Origin: ZC4RG20 sp963782445
GTDB lineage: Bacteria; Pseudomonadota; Gammaproteobacteria; Steroidobacterales; Rariloculaceae
Direction of reading: 5' to 3'
DNA length: 64,000 bases
NCBI GenBank assembly: GCA_963782445.1
Contig: CAWAJM010000001.1
Location: forward strand, 2,170,001-2,234,000
Below, piece by piece: positions 1 through 8,770 of this stretch. The notes beneath the pieces were generated by a model, which saw nothing but the letters and a program-made list of their open reading frames with translations, was not told where the DNA came from and did not search any database. A program made the translations under genes and the position numbers. How positions within the stretch are numbered: the first letter of the stretch is position 1; every line of letters begins with the position of its first letter.

Positions 1-538
1 CGGACGCCTTGCGATACCAGTTCAGAGCCGTGAGCTTGTCCGCCGGCACGCCGAGACCCTGCTCGTAGAGCGCCCCGAGATCGAACTCGGCCTGTGCGTA
101 ACCCTGATCCGCAGCCTTTCGGTACCACTCGGCGGCCGACTCGTAGTTGGGCTCGGCACCGAGACCGCGCTCGAAGATCTCCCCGACCATGGTCTGGGCT
201 TTGGGATCGCCCTGCTGCGCCGTGGGCAGCCAGACGTTCAGCGCCGAGCGGTAGTCCGCTCGGTCGTAGGCAAGGTATTCGCCGCCGCGCGCTCCGCAGT
301 CCGCAGCCGTCGTGCGCGTCGGCCGCCGCGGGGTCAGGTATGTGCGCCCGCCGACGACGCGCACCTGCCCGGGCAGCAGGCAATCGACGATCTCGAGTGC
401 CTGGACGGCCGCGTAGCCTTCGCGTGCCTTGCCGGCGTTCCGGTTCTTGCGGCCCTGGCCGTGCGCCGGCCCCGCGAGCAAAACCGTCGCGGCGGCGAGC
501 ACGCAAACGAGGAATATTGGACGGCCGCAAAGCTGCAT
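1..538 (-). CDS. Secreted Sel1-repeat protein, partial (runs off left edge)
   Basis: An open minus-strand frame starts at ATG 538 and continues beyond base 1, so the stop is not in the window. The first ~27 residues form a signal peptide (hydrophobic core IFLVCVLAAATVLLAG, likely cleavage after AHGQ). A Cys-containing segment follows (LEIVDCLLPGQ, then TAADCGARG), and then at least two Sel1-type TPR repeats containing AEWYRKAADQGYAQAEFDLG and LNWYRKA. Sel1 repeats are alpha-helical protein-interaction solenoids. The gene lies 111 bp downstream of the T6SS kinase gene on the same strand, so it is probably the last visible gene of the T6SS operon, acting in the periplasm. Its role in secretion is unknown. 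Confidence 0.8.
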   Translation of the reverse strand, partial: MQLCGRPIFLVCVLAAATVLLAGPAHGQGRKNRNAGKAREGYAAVQALEIVDCLLPGQVRVVGGRTYLTPRRPTRTTAADCGARGGEYLAYDRADYRSALNVWLPTAQQGDPKAQTMVGEIFERGLGAEPNYESAAEWYRKAADQGYAQAEFDLGALYEQGLGVPADKLTALNWYRKAS

Positions 539-649
539 GGCGCGGGCCCTTTGTTGTCGCCGAGAGACATTAGCTACGGCGCGCGGTCATGTCAAACACT
601 TGCAGTGGCCCCGGATGCGAGGCCATCCGCAACCCTGTAAAGGCCTGCA

Positions 650-2269
650 TCAGGGGCCTGCCGCCGGTTGGCAGCCCATTCGTTCCGGCGTGCACGCCGC
701 GGCGCCGAGCGTCTTCGAGCACGCGGCCAGCACAGGTCCGTATCCGGACAAATATTCCTGACAGTACAGCTTGCGCAGGACATTGCGCTTGACGCCGGGG
801 TCGGCGCCCGCCATCGACCCGAGGAATCCGTCCGCGACGGCCTGCAGGCCTCGAATGGCAAGCGGGTCGTTATGGTGAACCGCATACGCGCGCGAGAAAT
901 AGTCGAACGCGTCGTTCAATGCCACGGGGCCGAACTGGAGCGCTTTGTCGCCTTGCGCGATGTCGTCCTTGAACTCCTTTTGCGCCACGGCAGGCAGATC
1001 CGAGAACGGGACGTCGGGTTTGAGCTGATGGCCTGTGTAGAACGCGTATGCGGCGACGCCTGCTAGGATCACGACGATCGAGCCGTAGGCCGCCTTGCGG
1101 ACGGCGCTCGGCCCATCGAGCTCTCTGAGGAAGGCGCGGGCATCCGGCTGGCGCTCGGATCGTTCGAACGAGAGCGCCCGGGCCAGGGCCTTGCGCTGAC
1201 GCCGCGGCAAATCGCCGATTGCGGGCGGCTTCAAGCTTGCGGCCCGCGCGCGATCGGCCGGCAGCCTGTCGAATGGATGCTTGCCGGTCAGCAGTTCGAA
1301 AGCGACCACGCCGAGCGCGAAGACGTCGTCGGCCGGGGCCGGCGGCTCCCCCGCAAGCATCTCGGGGCTCGCATAGGAAGGCGTCAGCGCGCCGAGCTCC
1401 GTGGCGTCGAAGACCGTCCGGTCGGTTTGTGGCGGCTCCGCCCGGGAGGCGCTCGCTGCGCGCGCGTCGTGTATGGCGGCTTGCGTCGGCACGGCGCGGG
1501 CGATGCCGAAATCGAGCACTTTCACGCCGCGGGCCGTAACGAACACGTTGCCCGGTTTGAAATCCGAATGCACGATGCGGTTCTTGTGTGCGTACGCGAG
1601 CGCCTCGGCCGCGCCCCGGATGATCGGCAGCGCCTTCTCGCGCCCGAGCCCTCGCGGGTGCGCGGCGATTTGCTTGTTCAAGGGCGTGCCGTCGAGCAAT
1701 TCCATGGTCATGTAGACCGTGGCGCCGTCGCGGTCGAAGTCGTGCACGGTAATGACGTTGGGATGCGCGAGTGTCTGCGCCTTGCGTGACTCGCGCTGCA
1801 GGGCAATCAAGGCGTTCGGATGGCGGCGAAACTCCTCGCCCAGGATCTTGATCGCGACGTAGGGCTCGCGGTCCCGCGCCTCTTGCTTGCGCAGGTCGAG
1901 CGCCCGATAGACGATGCCCATGCCGCCCTGCCCCAGCACCGAGTCGAGCACAAACCGCTGCTTGATGACGCTGCCCGGACCGAGCGCCGGCGCCTCGCCG
2001 CTCGCCCAGTCCTCCGGATGGGACCAGTCGGAGCTCGGCTGCGCCCCGCTTCCCGTCCACGCTCCGCCTTCCCGGGGCGGCTGCAGCCTCGTGGCCCCGG
2101 CAGCCGAGCCGCCGGGCGCATCGCCGGCATTGGGTTCGCTCGTTACCTTGATGCGGGTGCCGTCGGTCTCGCCGGCGACCAGGCGCGTGCGCTCGCCTTC
2201 GCCAGCCTTAAGGCGCGTTCCCTCCGCCCCGGCGGGCTTCAAGCGCGTGCGGTCGGAGCTGTCGGTCAT
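650..2269 (-). CDS. ppkA: T6SS-associated Ser/Thr protein kinase PpkA
   Basis: The 539-residue protein starts at ATG 2269, overlapping the upstream phosphatase stop by 4 nt (ATGA). Residues 1-40 are four exact-period decapeptide repeats, each carrying TRL or TRI at 8, 18, 28 and 38, with another TRL at 60. The Hanks-type kinase domain spans about 100-385: glycine loop LGQGGMG (112-118), lysine in VAIK (~141), catalytic loop HSDFKPGN (234-241) and DFG (253-255). A single membrane helix (about 397-412) is followed by a ~125-residue C-terminal, presumably periplasmic, region with several Cys. In characterised T6SSs PpkA phosphorylates Fha or TssL to promote assembly and is opposed by a PP2C phosphatase, here the adjacent gene. 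Confidence 0.93.
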   Translation of the reverse strand: MTDSSDRTRLKPAGAEGTRLKAGEGERTRLVAGETDGTRIKVTSEPNAGDAPGGSAAGATRLQPPREGGAWTGSGAQPSSDWSHPEDWASGEAPALGPGSVIKQRFVLDSVLGQGGMGIVYRALDLRKQEARDREPYVAIKILGEEFRRHPNALIALQRESRKAQTLAHPNVITVHDFDRDGATVYMTMELLDGTPLNKQIAAHPRGLGREKALPIIRGAAEALAYAHKNRIVHSDFKPGNVFVTARGVKVLDFGIARAVPTQAAIHDARAASASRAEPPQTDRTVFDATELGALTPSYASPEMLAGEPPAPADDVFALGVVAFELLTGKHPFDRLPADRARAASLKPPAIGDLPRRQRKALARALSFERSERQPDARAFLRELDGPSAVRKAAYGSIVVILAGVAAYAFYTGHQLKPDVPFSDLPAVAQKEFKDDIAQGDKALQFGPVALNDAFDYFSRAYAVHHNDPLAIRGLQAVADGFLGSMAGADPGVKRNVLRKLYCQEYLSGYGPVLAACSKTLGAAACTPERMGCQPAAGP

Positions 2270-3748
2270 ACGTCTGGCACTCCTTCCTCGGCTTCGATGC
2301 AGACGACGACTGCCGTCAAGTTGTCGGGCGCCTCGCCTGCGAGCGCGGCGCGCTCGAGGTAGGCGCAGGCCCGCTCCGGATCCTCCAAAGCCAGCGCCGC
2401 GGCGATCTCCTGAGCACTGACCTGGCCGTAGAGCCCGTCCGTGCACAGTAGAAAGCGGTCGCCGGGCCGGGCATCCGCACGCTCGATTTCGGCCTCGAGC
2501 GGCTCCGGCCCGCCGACGGCGCGCGTGATGACGTGGTTGTCCACGCCTTCGGCCGCCTCGGAATGATCGCGGGAGAGCTGCTCGAGCGCGGCCGCGCGCA
2601 AGCGATACACGCGGCTGTCGCCGACCCAGACACAGACCGCCGCGGCGCCCTCGACGAGCACCGCGGCGATCGTACTGCCCGCCAGCGTAACGTCCGGATC
2701 GCGCTCCGCGAGCACGCGCAGGCAGCCGTTCACGACACCGAGCCCGCGCACCAGCTGCGCAATTCGGTCCTCGAATCCTCGGCCGGCCTCTAGCCCTTCC
2801 ACGATGGAGGCCACCATGCCGCTTGCGATGGCCCCGGCCTGGTATCCGCCCAGACCGTCCGCGACGGCCCAGACGCCGAGATCGTTTCGGCAGGCATACG
2901 CGTCCTCGTTACGCTCGCGCACCTTTCCGCAATGGCTGACGGCGGCGGAACGGACTGCCGGGCCGCGGGTCGCGGTCGAGCGAAGCGCGAATCCGGCCGA
3001 AAATGCGGGCCGCGCGGCCCCGCTCAGCGTCTCCGAGCACCAGCCGTGGCGCCGCCACTCGCCGTCGAGCAGGGCGACAAAGGTATCCGGTGGCGGCAGC
3101 TCGTCGGCGACGAGCAGACAGGGCTCGACGCGCTCCGAGCCCTGCGTCCACCAAAACGAGCGTGGGCGAGGCCCCTCCAGCGCGGCGACGCCCAGCGGCA
3201 GGAGCACCTCGCGCAGCGTCGTGTCGGCCGCGACGCGAATGTGACGCGGCCCGGCGCACCCATCCGTGCCGCCCGGCCCCGCCGCATCGCGGTCGGGCTC
3301 CGAAGGCGCCGACGGGATCAGTGCGGCGAGGCGTCGGTCGAAATCCTCGAGCTCCAGGGGCGTCTCGGCCAGGGTCGCGAGCAGCAGTGCCTCGACCTCC
3401 CCATACCAATCGTCGAGCCCGCAAGCGACGGCGAGGCTACCGCGCGCTCGGCCGCAGCCGACGACGGCCGCGAGCGGGAAGTAGCGCCCCACTTTGTCCA
3501 CGCTCGGCATCAATACGCCGAGCCGGCCCTGGTCTCCGCAGGCGCCCGGGGCGAGTGCGAAGCGCCAGATGGGGCAGGTGAGATAGACGTTCGAGCCACC
3601 CGTCGCCGAGCGCACCGCGACTCGCCCCGACACAAGCCTGCAGCCAGGCGTCCCAGCGCTCCAGAAAGTCTCCGGAAAGTCGCCGGCTCACGAAGTCGCC
3701 CCGGCTCGGCATCTTGCCGAAAAAGCCCGGGCTCGCAGGCGTCGTCAT
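2266..3748 (-). CDS. tagF: TagF-PP2C fusion, T6SS negative regulator and phosphatase; +1-nt frameshift
   Basis: The N-terminal part begins at ATG 3748 with the TagF signature (GFFGKMPSRGDFVSR) and reads to WLE near 3595. Homology then continues in another frame as YLTCPIWRFALAPG. Removing one base within 3586-3596 restores WLDVYLTCPIWRF and gives a 493-residue protein: TagF domain (~1-215) followed by a PP2C-type phosphatase (~250-490) with motifs RNEDAYA, WAVADGLGG and LLCTDGLYGQ. TagF is a post-translational repressor of T6SS, and PP2C (PppA) reverses PpkA phosphorylation. Fusion of the two is known in some T6SS loci. As read, only the phosphatase half keeps a long frame (to 3633), so TagF would be lost unless the extra base is an error. 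Confidence 0.88.
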
Positions 3749-3805
3749 GCTCCTGAATTCTCGTTACGCAAGCCGGTTGCTGAGAGTCATTATTCGGACA
3801 GGCTC

Positions 3806-6800
3806 CTAGAGGGTGCCCGGGCAGCTGAAGCGTTCGAGCTGCGAGCGCGCGAACGGATTGAACGCGCTGCGCGCGGTGAGCTCGTACACGACGTTGCGGC
3901 CGCCCTGGGAGAACGTCGCCTCGAACTGCTCGGGCGTCCGGGTCGGCTTGAGCTTCGCGCGGCCGAGCAGCCGGAACCATGCCCACGGACCCTCGATGCG
4001 CTGCATGGCCGTGGCACCCGTCTTGCGGTCCAGGAACTCGAGCCGTACTCCCGTGCCGGGCTTCGGACCGGGCCAATGCATGAGCGTGGGCGTCAGCGGC
4101 CCGAATTGGTACGTGATCTGGGCCCCCTCGAGGTCGAGCAGAAAGCGCCCGAGCGAAGTGTTCATCTCGAGTGGCCGCAGATCGAAATCGATGGCCGGCT
4201 GCGTACTGCCCTGGCGGAAGAACGCACGCTTGATCGCGTCGGCATCCTCGAACGCCCGCAGCGCGGCCTGCGAGAGCTGAATCGGCACGTTCGCCGTGGG
4301 CCGGCTTCGCCAAGGCCTCGTGGAGGCGTCGACGTACTGGCGCAGGTTCGTGTTGAAGAACGCGTCCATGACGCCGCCGTAGCCGAAGAACTGCCCGAAA
4401 TCCTCGAGCCGCACGCTCTGCTTGCTGGCGGAGTCGAACGGATAGCGGCCCGCGATGGCCTGCCTGCAAACGCTGAGCGGCCCCGATTTCCAGAGCTCGT
4501 TCAGATACGTCTTGACGTCGCCGGTCGTCAGCGCCGCGACGCGGTCCGCCGCCGTCTTCAGCAGATCGCCGACGAGCAGCGCGGGTTCCGCCGCGGCTTC
4601 CGTGCGCAGCTTCTGCACGACGGCCTGGCCGTTCTGCTGGACCTGCGGCGGGATCGCGCCGCCGGCCGCCTCGCTCGCAACGACGACGCTCAAGTATTGA
4701 TAGAGCTCCTGCATGAGGCCGAGCAGATGTTCGGCCGGGAGCGGCTGGCCCTGCGTCTGCGCCGTCAAGGCGTTCAGGGCCTCGAAGCGCTCATCGACCG
4801 CGTTATGGGACAGCAAGGCGCTCAGGGAATCGGACACCTGATCCGTCGTGCCCAGGATTCGTCGCAGGCGTTGGCGGAGCTGATCGGCCTTGCTCTCGGC
4901 GCGCGAGACGATATTCGCAGCGTCCGGCTCGTCGAGGCGGGTTTGCCGCGACACCTCCTTGAGCAGCAGCAACAGCGGCGAGTCGTTGGGCCGCGCAAGA
5001 ATGTTGAAGATCCGGGCAGCGTCGCTGGCCGTCGCGAAAGGCGCGAGCGTCACGTCGAGCAACGTGGCGGAGTAAAGCTGTGCGTACTCGTCGAGATAGA
5101 GCTCACGGACGCGCGCGAGCAACTGCTGCTGCGCGTCCTTGTCGGGGGACTGCTTCCCTCCGAGCACCCACGACTCGCCGGCGAGCTGGGACGTGAGCTC
5201 GCGGCTACGGCCGATGAACACCTTCTGATAGCCCGCCTTCGTGAATAGGCCCGGCAGGGCATCGGCAAGCGGTTTGCCGCTCTTGCGCGTGAACACCAGC
5301 TCGGCCGTCGGCCCGCCCGCGGCGTCGCGCACGTCGAAGCCCTTGACGTTGGAAGAGAAGGTGCGCTTGAGGCGGCCGTAGATGCGCTGCTCGAGCGGGA
5401 TCGCACCGACCTCTCGACGCGCTTCGGCGATGACCGGAGCGCTGAGCGGCAACGGCAGCGGCAGCGGGCGTTGCGCGAACAGCGCCTCCAGGTGCCCGTC
5501 GAGCGACCGCCTTTGCGGTGCCGCGAGTGACGCCGGCAACGCCGCGGCCCAGTCGGCGCGCACGAAGGCCTTGATGGCCTCCGCGTCGTAATGCTCTTTC
5601 GAGTCGAGCATGAGGTACGCCTTGAGGGCTTCGTACGTATAGTCCGGCGAAGGCCCGCCGCCCCGCTGCAGCTCGGCTTCGAGCCGCAGCATGATCCGCG
5701 AGAGCAGCACCTGATTCAGGAGCCGGCGGTAGCTCGCGATGGCCTGATCGCCGAGCTTGCCCGCCTGCGAGAGACCGAATCCGTGCAGCCAGGAACCGCC
5801 GGCCTGTCTGTCGGCGTAACCGCCGGGCAGGTCGCGCACGGCGTCGAGTGCCGGCAGCACGGCGGCGAAACCGGTGTCGTGCTGATCGACGGCCGCGACG
5901 AGCATGCGTGCGTGCTCGGCGCTTGCGGCGACCGCGCGGATCTCCGTCCGGTTCTCCGCGTAGGAGAAGACCCAGGCCACGATAGCCAGCACGACGACGG
6001 CGGCCGTCGCGACATAGGCGCCCTTCTGCAGCCACGCGAGCCGCCGCTCGAGCCGGCGGTTGGTGCCCGCGAGGTTCGCCTCCCGGAACGCAAGTTCTTT
6101 GAGGACGTTCGTGATGAAGTAGCTCTTGCCGGCGCCATGGCGGCCCGGCAGCACGCCCTGCTCGATCTGGAACGTGCGCGCGAGCGCGCCCATGAGGCGA
6201 TCGATCGGCGTGCCTTCCTGCGTGCCGCTCGTGAAGTAGGCGCCGCGCAGCAAGGGGCCCGACTCGAAGCGGCTGCTTTCGAAGATCTCCCCGAGGAACG
6301 CCGATAGGCTCTCCTTGAGCGCGGCCATCTGCTTCGGAAAACCGTGGATCAGCGCGCGGCGGGCCGGATCCGGCTCCTGGCTCATGCGGCCCAGCAGCCG
6401 CTCGTTGAGGCGGCGGACGAGGCCGTCGAACTCGGCGTCGAAACCCCGGACGGGATTCGCCTCCGGGTCGTCCGAGAAGCCGAACGTAAAACCCCAGACC
6501 TGCTCGCGCTCGGCCTTGCCGAGGTCGTCGAAGAACTCGGTAAAGCCTGCGACGAGGTCGCACTTCGTGAACGTCACATAGACGGGAAACCGAATACCGA
6601 AATGCTTGTCCAGCTCCATGACGCGCTGCTTGATTGCGCCCGCGTGCTCGCGGCGCGCGGCCTCGCTCTGCGTCATGAGGTCCGCGATCGAGATGGCCAC
6701 GATCGTGCCGTTGATGGGCCTGCGCTTGCGGTGCTTCTTGAGCAGGTCGAGAAAGCCGAGCCAGGCGGCGCGGTCGACCTGCGCGTCGCTGTCCTGAGTC

Positions 6801-7363
6801 GTATAGCGGCCCGCCGTGTCGATGAGCACGGCCTCGTCGGTGAACCACCAGTCGCAGTTGCGCGTGCCGCCGACGCCGCGCACCGCCTGCGGCCCGAAGC
6901 GCTCGCCGAGCGGAAAGCGCAGCCCCGAGTTGACGAGCGCGGTCGTCTTGCCGGCGCCGGGCGGGCCGATGACGATGTACCACGGCAGGTCGTAGAGATT
7001 CAGGCGCCCTTTGCCGCCGCGCGCCTTGCGCAGCACCGTGAGCGCCTCGTCGAAGCGCCCTTTGAGCGTCGCAATTTCCTCGGCCGACGCATCCGGACCG
7101 GCCGCGGCGGCCGGCGCTTGCGTGAGCGCCTCGACCATCTGGCTCTGCGCCCGCTTCGCTCTTTGCGCGCGTAGGACGTGCTTGCCGACCCAGAGCACGA
7201 GGATGAGCAGCAGCAGAACGCCTCGTCCGAGCAGGCTCTCGAGCGGGCGCCAACCACCGAAAGCGAACAGCGGCCCGACGAGGAAAACGAGGAATGCGAC
7301 GGCCGCGAAGCCGAGCACGCGGATCAGCCAGCGGTTCGTAAGCAGCTTGAGCATGGCCTTCAC
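3806..7363 (-). CDS. tssM: T6SS inner-membrane protein TssM (IcmF)
   Basis: The 1185-residue protein has a GTG start at 7363, overlapping the tssL stop by 4 nt (GTGA). An ATG three codons later is an alternative. Two N-terminal transmembrane helices (~13-35, 47-61) precede a cytoplasmic NTPase-like domain with Walker A GPPGAGKT (133-140). A third helix (~445-467, VATAAVVVLAIVAWVFSYAE) leads to the large periplasmic region with the IcmF-related and DUF1215-type C-terminus. TssM spans the inner membrane and links TssL to the TssJ lipoprotein in the T6SS membrane complex. Length and domain order are typical. The gene sits in the tssJ-K-L-M run. Confidence 0.96.
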   Translation of the reverse strand: MKAMLKLLTNRWLIRVLGFAAVAFLVFLVGPLFAFGGWRPLESLLGRGVLLLLILVLWVGKHVLRAQRAKRAQSQMVEALTQAPAAAAGPDASAEEIATLKGRFDEALTVLRKARGGKGRLNLYDLPWYIVIGPPGAGKTTALVNSGLRFPLGERFGPQAVRGVGGTRNCDWWFTDEAVLIDTAGRYTTQDSDAQVDRAAWLGFLDLLKKHRKRRPINGTIVAISIADLMTQSEAARREHAGAIKQRVMELDKHFGIRFPVYVTFTKCDLVAGFTEFFDDLGKAEREQVWGFTFGFSDDPEANPVRGFDAEFDGLVRRLNERLLGRMSQEPDPARRALIHGFPKQMAALKESLSAFLGEIFESSRFESGPLLRGAYFTSGTQEGTPIDRLMGALARTFQIEQGVLPGRHGAGKSYFITNVLKELAFREANLAGTNRRLERRLAWLQKGAYVATAAVVVLAIVAWVFSYAENRTEIRAVAASAEHARMLVAAVDQHDTGFAAVLPALDAVRDLPGGYADRQAGGSWLHGFGLSQAGKLGDQAIASYRRLLNQVLLSRIMLRLEAELQRGGGPSPDYTYEALKAYLMLDSKEHYDAEAIKAFVRADWAAALPASLAAPQRRSLDGHLEALFAQRPLPLPLPLSAPVIAEARREVGAIPLEQRIYGRLKRTFSSNVKGFDVRDAAGGPTAELVFTRKSGKPLADALPGLFTKAGYQKVFIGRSRELTSQLAGESWVLGGKQSPDKDAQQQLLARVRELYLDEYAQLYSATLLDVTLAPFATASDAARIFNILARPNDSPLLLLLKEVSRQTRLDEPDAANIVSRAESKADQLRQRLRRILGTTDQVSDSLSALLSHNAVDERFEALNALTAQTQGQPLPAEHLLGLMQELYQYLSVVVASEAAGGAIPPQVQQNGQAVVQKLRTEAAAEPALLVGDLLKTAADRVAALTTGDVKTYLNELWKSGPLSVCRQAIAGRYPFDSASKQSVRLEDFGQFFGYGGVMDAFFNTNLRQYVDASTRPWRSRPTANVPIQLSQAALRAFEDADAIKRAFFRQGSTQPAIDFDLRPLEMNTSLGRFLLDLEGAQITYQFGPLTPTLMHWPGPKPGTGVRLEFLDRKTGATAMQRIEGPWAWFRLLGRAKLKPTRTPEQFEATFSQGGRNVVYELTARSAFNPFARSQLERFSCPGTL

Positions 7364-8688
7364 TCTCGCGTGGGACTCGCTTCGAGCGTGATCTCGACGC
7401 GGCGATTTCTGGCGCGGTGCGCCGGCGTGTCGTTCGGCACGAGCGGGTCAGTGTCCGCGCGGCCCTCGGCGCGCAGGCGCTCGGGTCCGACGATCCGCGC
7501 CAAAATATCCCGCACGGCCCGTGCCCGGCTCGTAGAGAGCGTCCAATTAGAAGGGAAGCGCAGCGTGCGAATCGGCCGATCGTCGGTATGGCCCGTGATC
7601 AGCACCCTGCCCGGCAGCTGCTTCAGCGCGCGGCCGACGGATTCGACGAGAGGCAGCTGCGAGGGCACGACGTCCGCGCTGGCGGACTCGAACAGCCCGT
7701 CGTGGAGCACGACCGTCTCCGCGCCGTTCTGGCTCATCACGTCCAGCCGGCCCGCGGCGATATCCGCATGCAGGAGATTCGCGAGCGTCGTCGGCTGCGG
7801 CGCGACGACCGCCCGGCGCTGCACGAGCGGCTCGACATCGCGACCGAGCGCGGCGACCTGGACGGCGACTGGGTCCGAGGCTCGGTTCAGGGCCAGCAGC
7901 AAGCCGAAGTACACGACGAGCGCGAGCCCGGCGCCGACCGCGCCGACGACCCAAAGCGGCACGAAGCGCGCGAGTTGCGGACGCGCGTCCGGTACGCCCT
8001 TCCAGTGCGGCGAGAGCTCGCGCTCGACCTCGCCGCGATGCAGCCGAATGACCTGCATGACGTTGGCTTCGATCGCGTCGAGCTGCGCGCCGCCCGCGGC
8101 CTGCACGCGGTACTTGCCTTTGAGTCCCATGGCCATGCACAGGTATAGGAGCTCGAGCAGGTCGAGGTTGGCCGCGGGCTGCTGCAGCAGCCGGTCCAGG
8201 ATCTGGAAGAACTTCTCCCCGCCCCAGCCCTCGTTGTGGAAGAGATTGAGCAGCGTCTGACTGGCCCACACGCTCTGACTGCCCCAGGGCGTGTTTAGGA
8301 CGGCCTCGTCGAGCAGCGTGCAAAGCGCGTAGCGGGCCGCGAGCACGGCTTCCGGACGGACACCGGCAGCGTGCGCGGCGGCTTCGAAGTTCTTGATCTC
8401 CTGCGCGGCCTGGCGGAACAGGCCGCCGGGGTCGGGATGGTGGACCGTCGCCGCGAGGCGCACGGCGAGCGCCAGCAATGGCGCAGCAGCGCCCGCGAGC
8501 GGATTGACGTTGGCGCCGTCGGTGCGATGGAGCGCGGTCGGACCCGCGGCCGGGGGCATGCCGCCCGGTGCCGGGCCGGCGGGCCCGGCCCCCGGTCGGG
8601 GCGCGGCGGCAACTGGGCGCTGACGTCCGCCTGGCGTCGGCCGAAGCACCGTCCGATCGCCGTCCCCGAAGAACGTATCCTCGCTCAT
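7360..8688 (-). CDS. tssL: T6SS protein TssL (DotU) with C-terminal OmpA domain
   Basis: The 442-residue protein starts at ATG 8688. A low-complexity Pro/Gly/Ala N-terminus contains DRTVLRP at 11-17. This resembles the phospho-threonine site of Agrobacterium TssL that is recognised by Fha. The cytoplasmic DotU domain (~65-235) has the family stretch LCTLLDEAVLNTPWG. A single transmembrane helix lies at ~243-267. The C-terminal OmpA/MotB-like peptidoglycan-binding domain (~300-440) has ITGHTDDRPIR and the NWTLSTSRARAV helix. It is an extended TssL that anchors the secretion complex to the cell wall. It is translationally coupled to tssM downstream and lies 82 bp from tssK upstream. Confidence 0.96.
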   Translation of the reverse strand: MSEDTFFGDGDRTVLRPTPGGRQRPVAAAPRPGAGPAGPAPGGMPPAAGPTALHRTDGANVNPLAGAAAPLLALAVRLAATVHHPDPGGLFRQAAQEIKNFEAAAHAAGVRPEAVLAARYALCTLLDEAVLNTPWGSQSVWASQTLLNLFHNEGWGGEKFFQILDRLLQQPAANLDLLELLYLCMAMGLKGKYRVQAAGGAQLDAIEANVMQVIRLHRGEVERELSPHWKGVPDARPQLARFVPLWVVGAVGAGLALVVYFGLLLALNRASDPVAVQVAALGRDVEPLVQRRAVVAPQPTTLANLLHADIAAGRLDVMSQNGAETVVLHDGLFESASADVVPSQLPLVESVGRALKQLPGRVLITGHTDDRPIRTLRFPSNWTLSTSRARAVRDILARIVGPERLRAEGRADTDPLVPNDTPAHRARNRRVEITLEASPTRE

Positions 8689-8770
8689 ACGTCACTCATC
8701 GAGATCGGAACCGGTTTGCGCCGTCCTCGACAATCGCTCACGAAAGCGGCTTTCGCGCCTCTTGGACCGC

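Noticed and set aside
94..573. Short plus-strand and minus-strand frames over positions 94-573
   Set aside because: The frame encoding a signal peptide and Sel1 repeats, open through the left edge, explains this region.
4076..5248. Long plus-strand frames opposite tssM, tssK, ankyrin, DUF1592 and MmgE/PrpD genes (for example 4076-5248, 8762-9643, 39659-41221, 42334-43974, 56145-57320)
   Set aside because: They are shadows of high-GC third-position bias in the genes on the other strand. None has a ribosome-binding site or recognisable domain.
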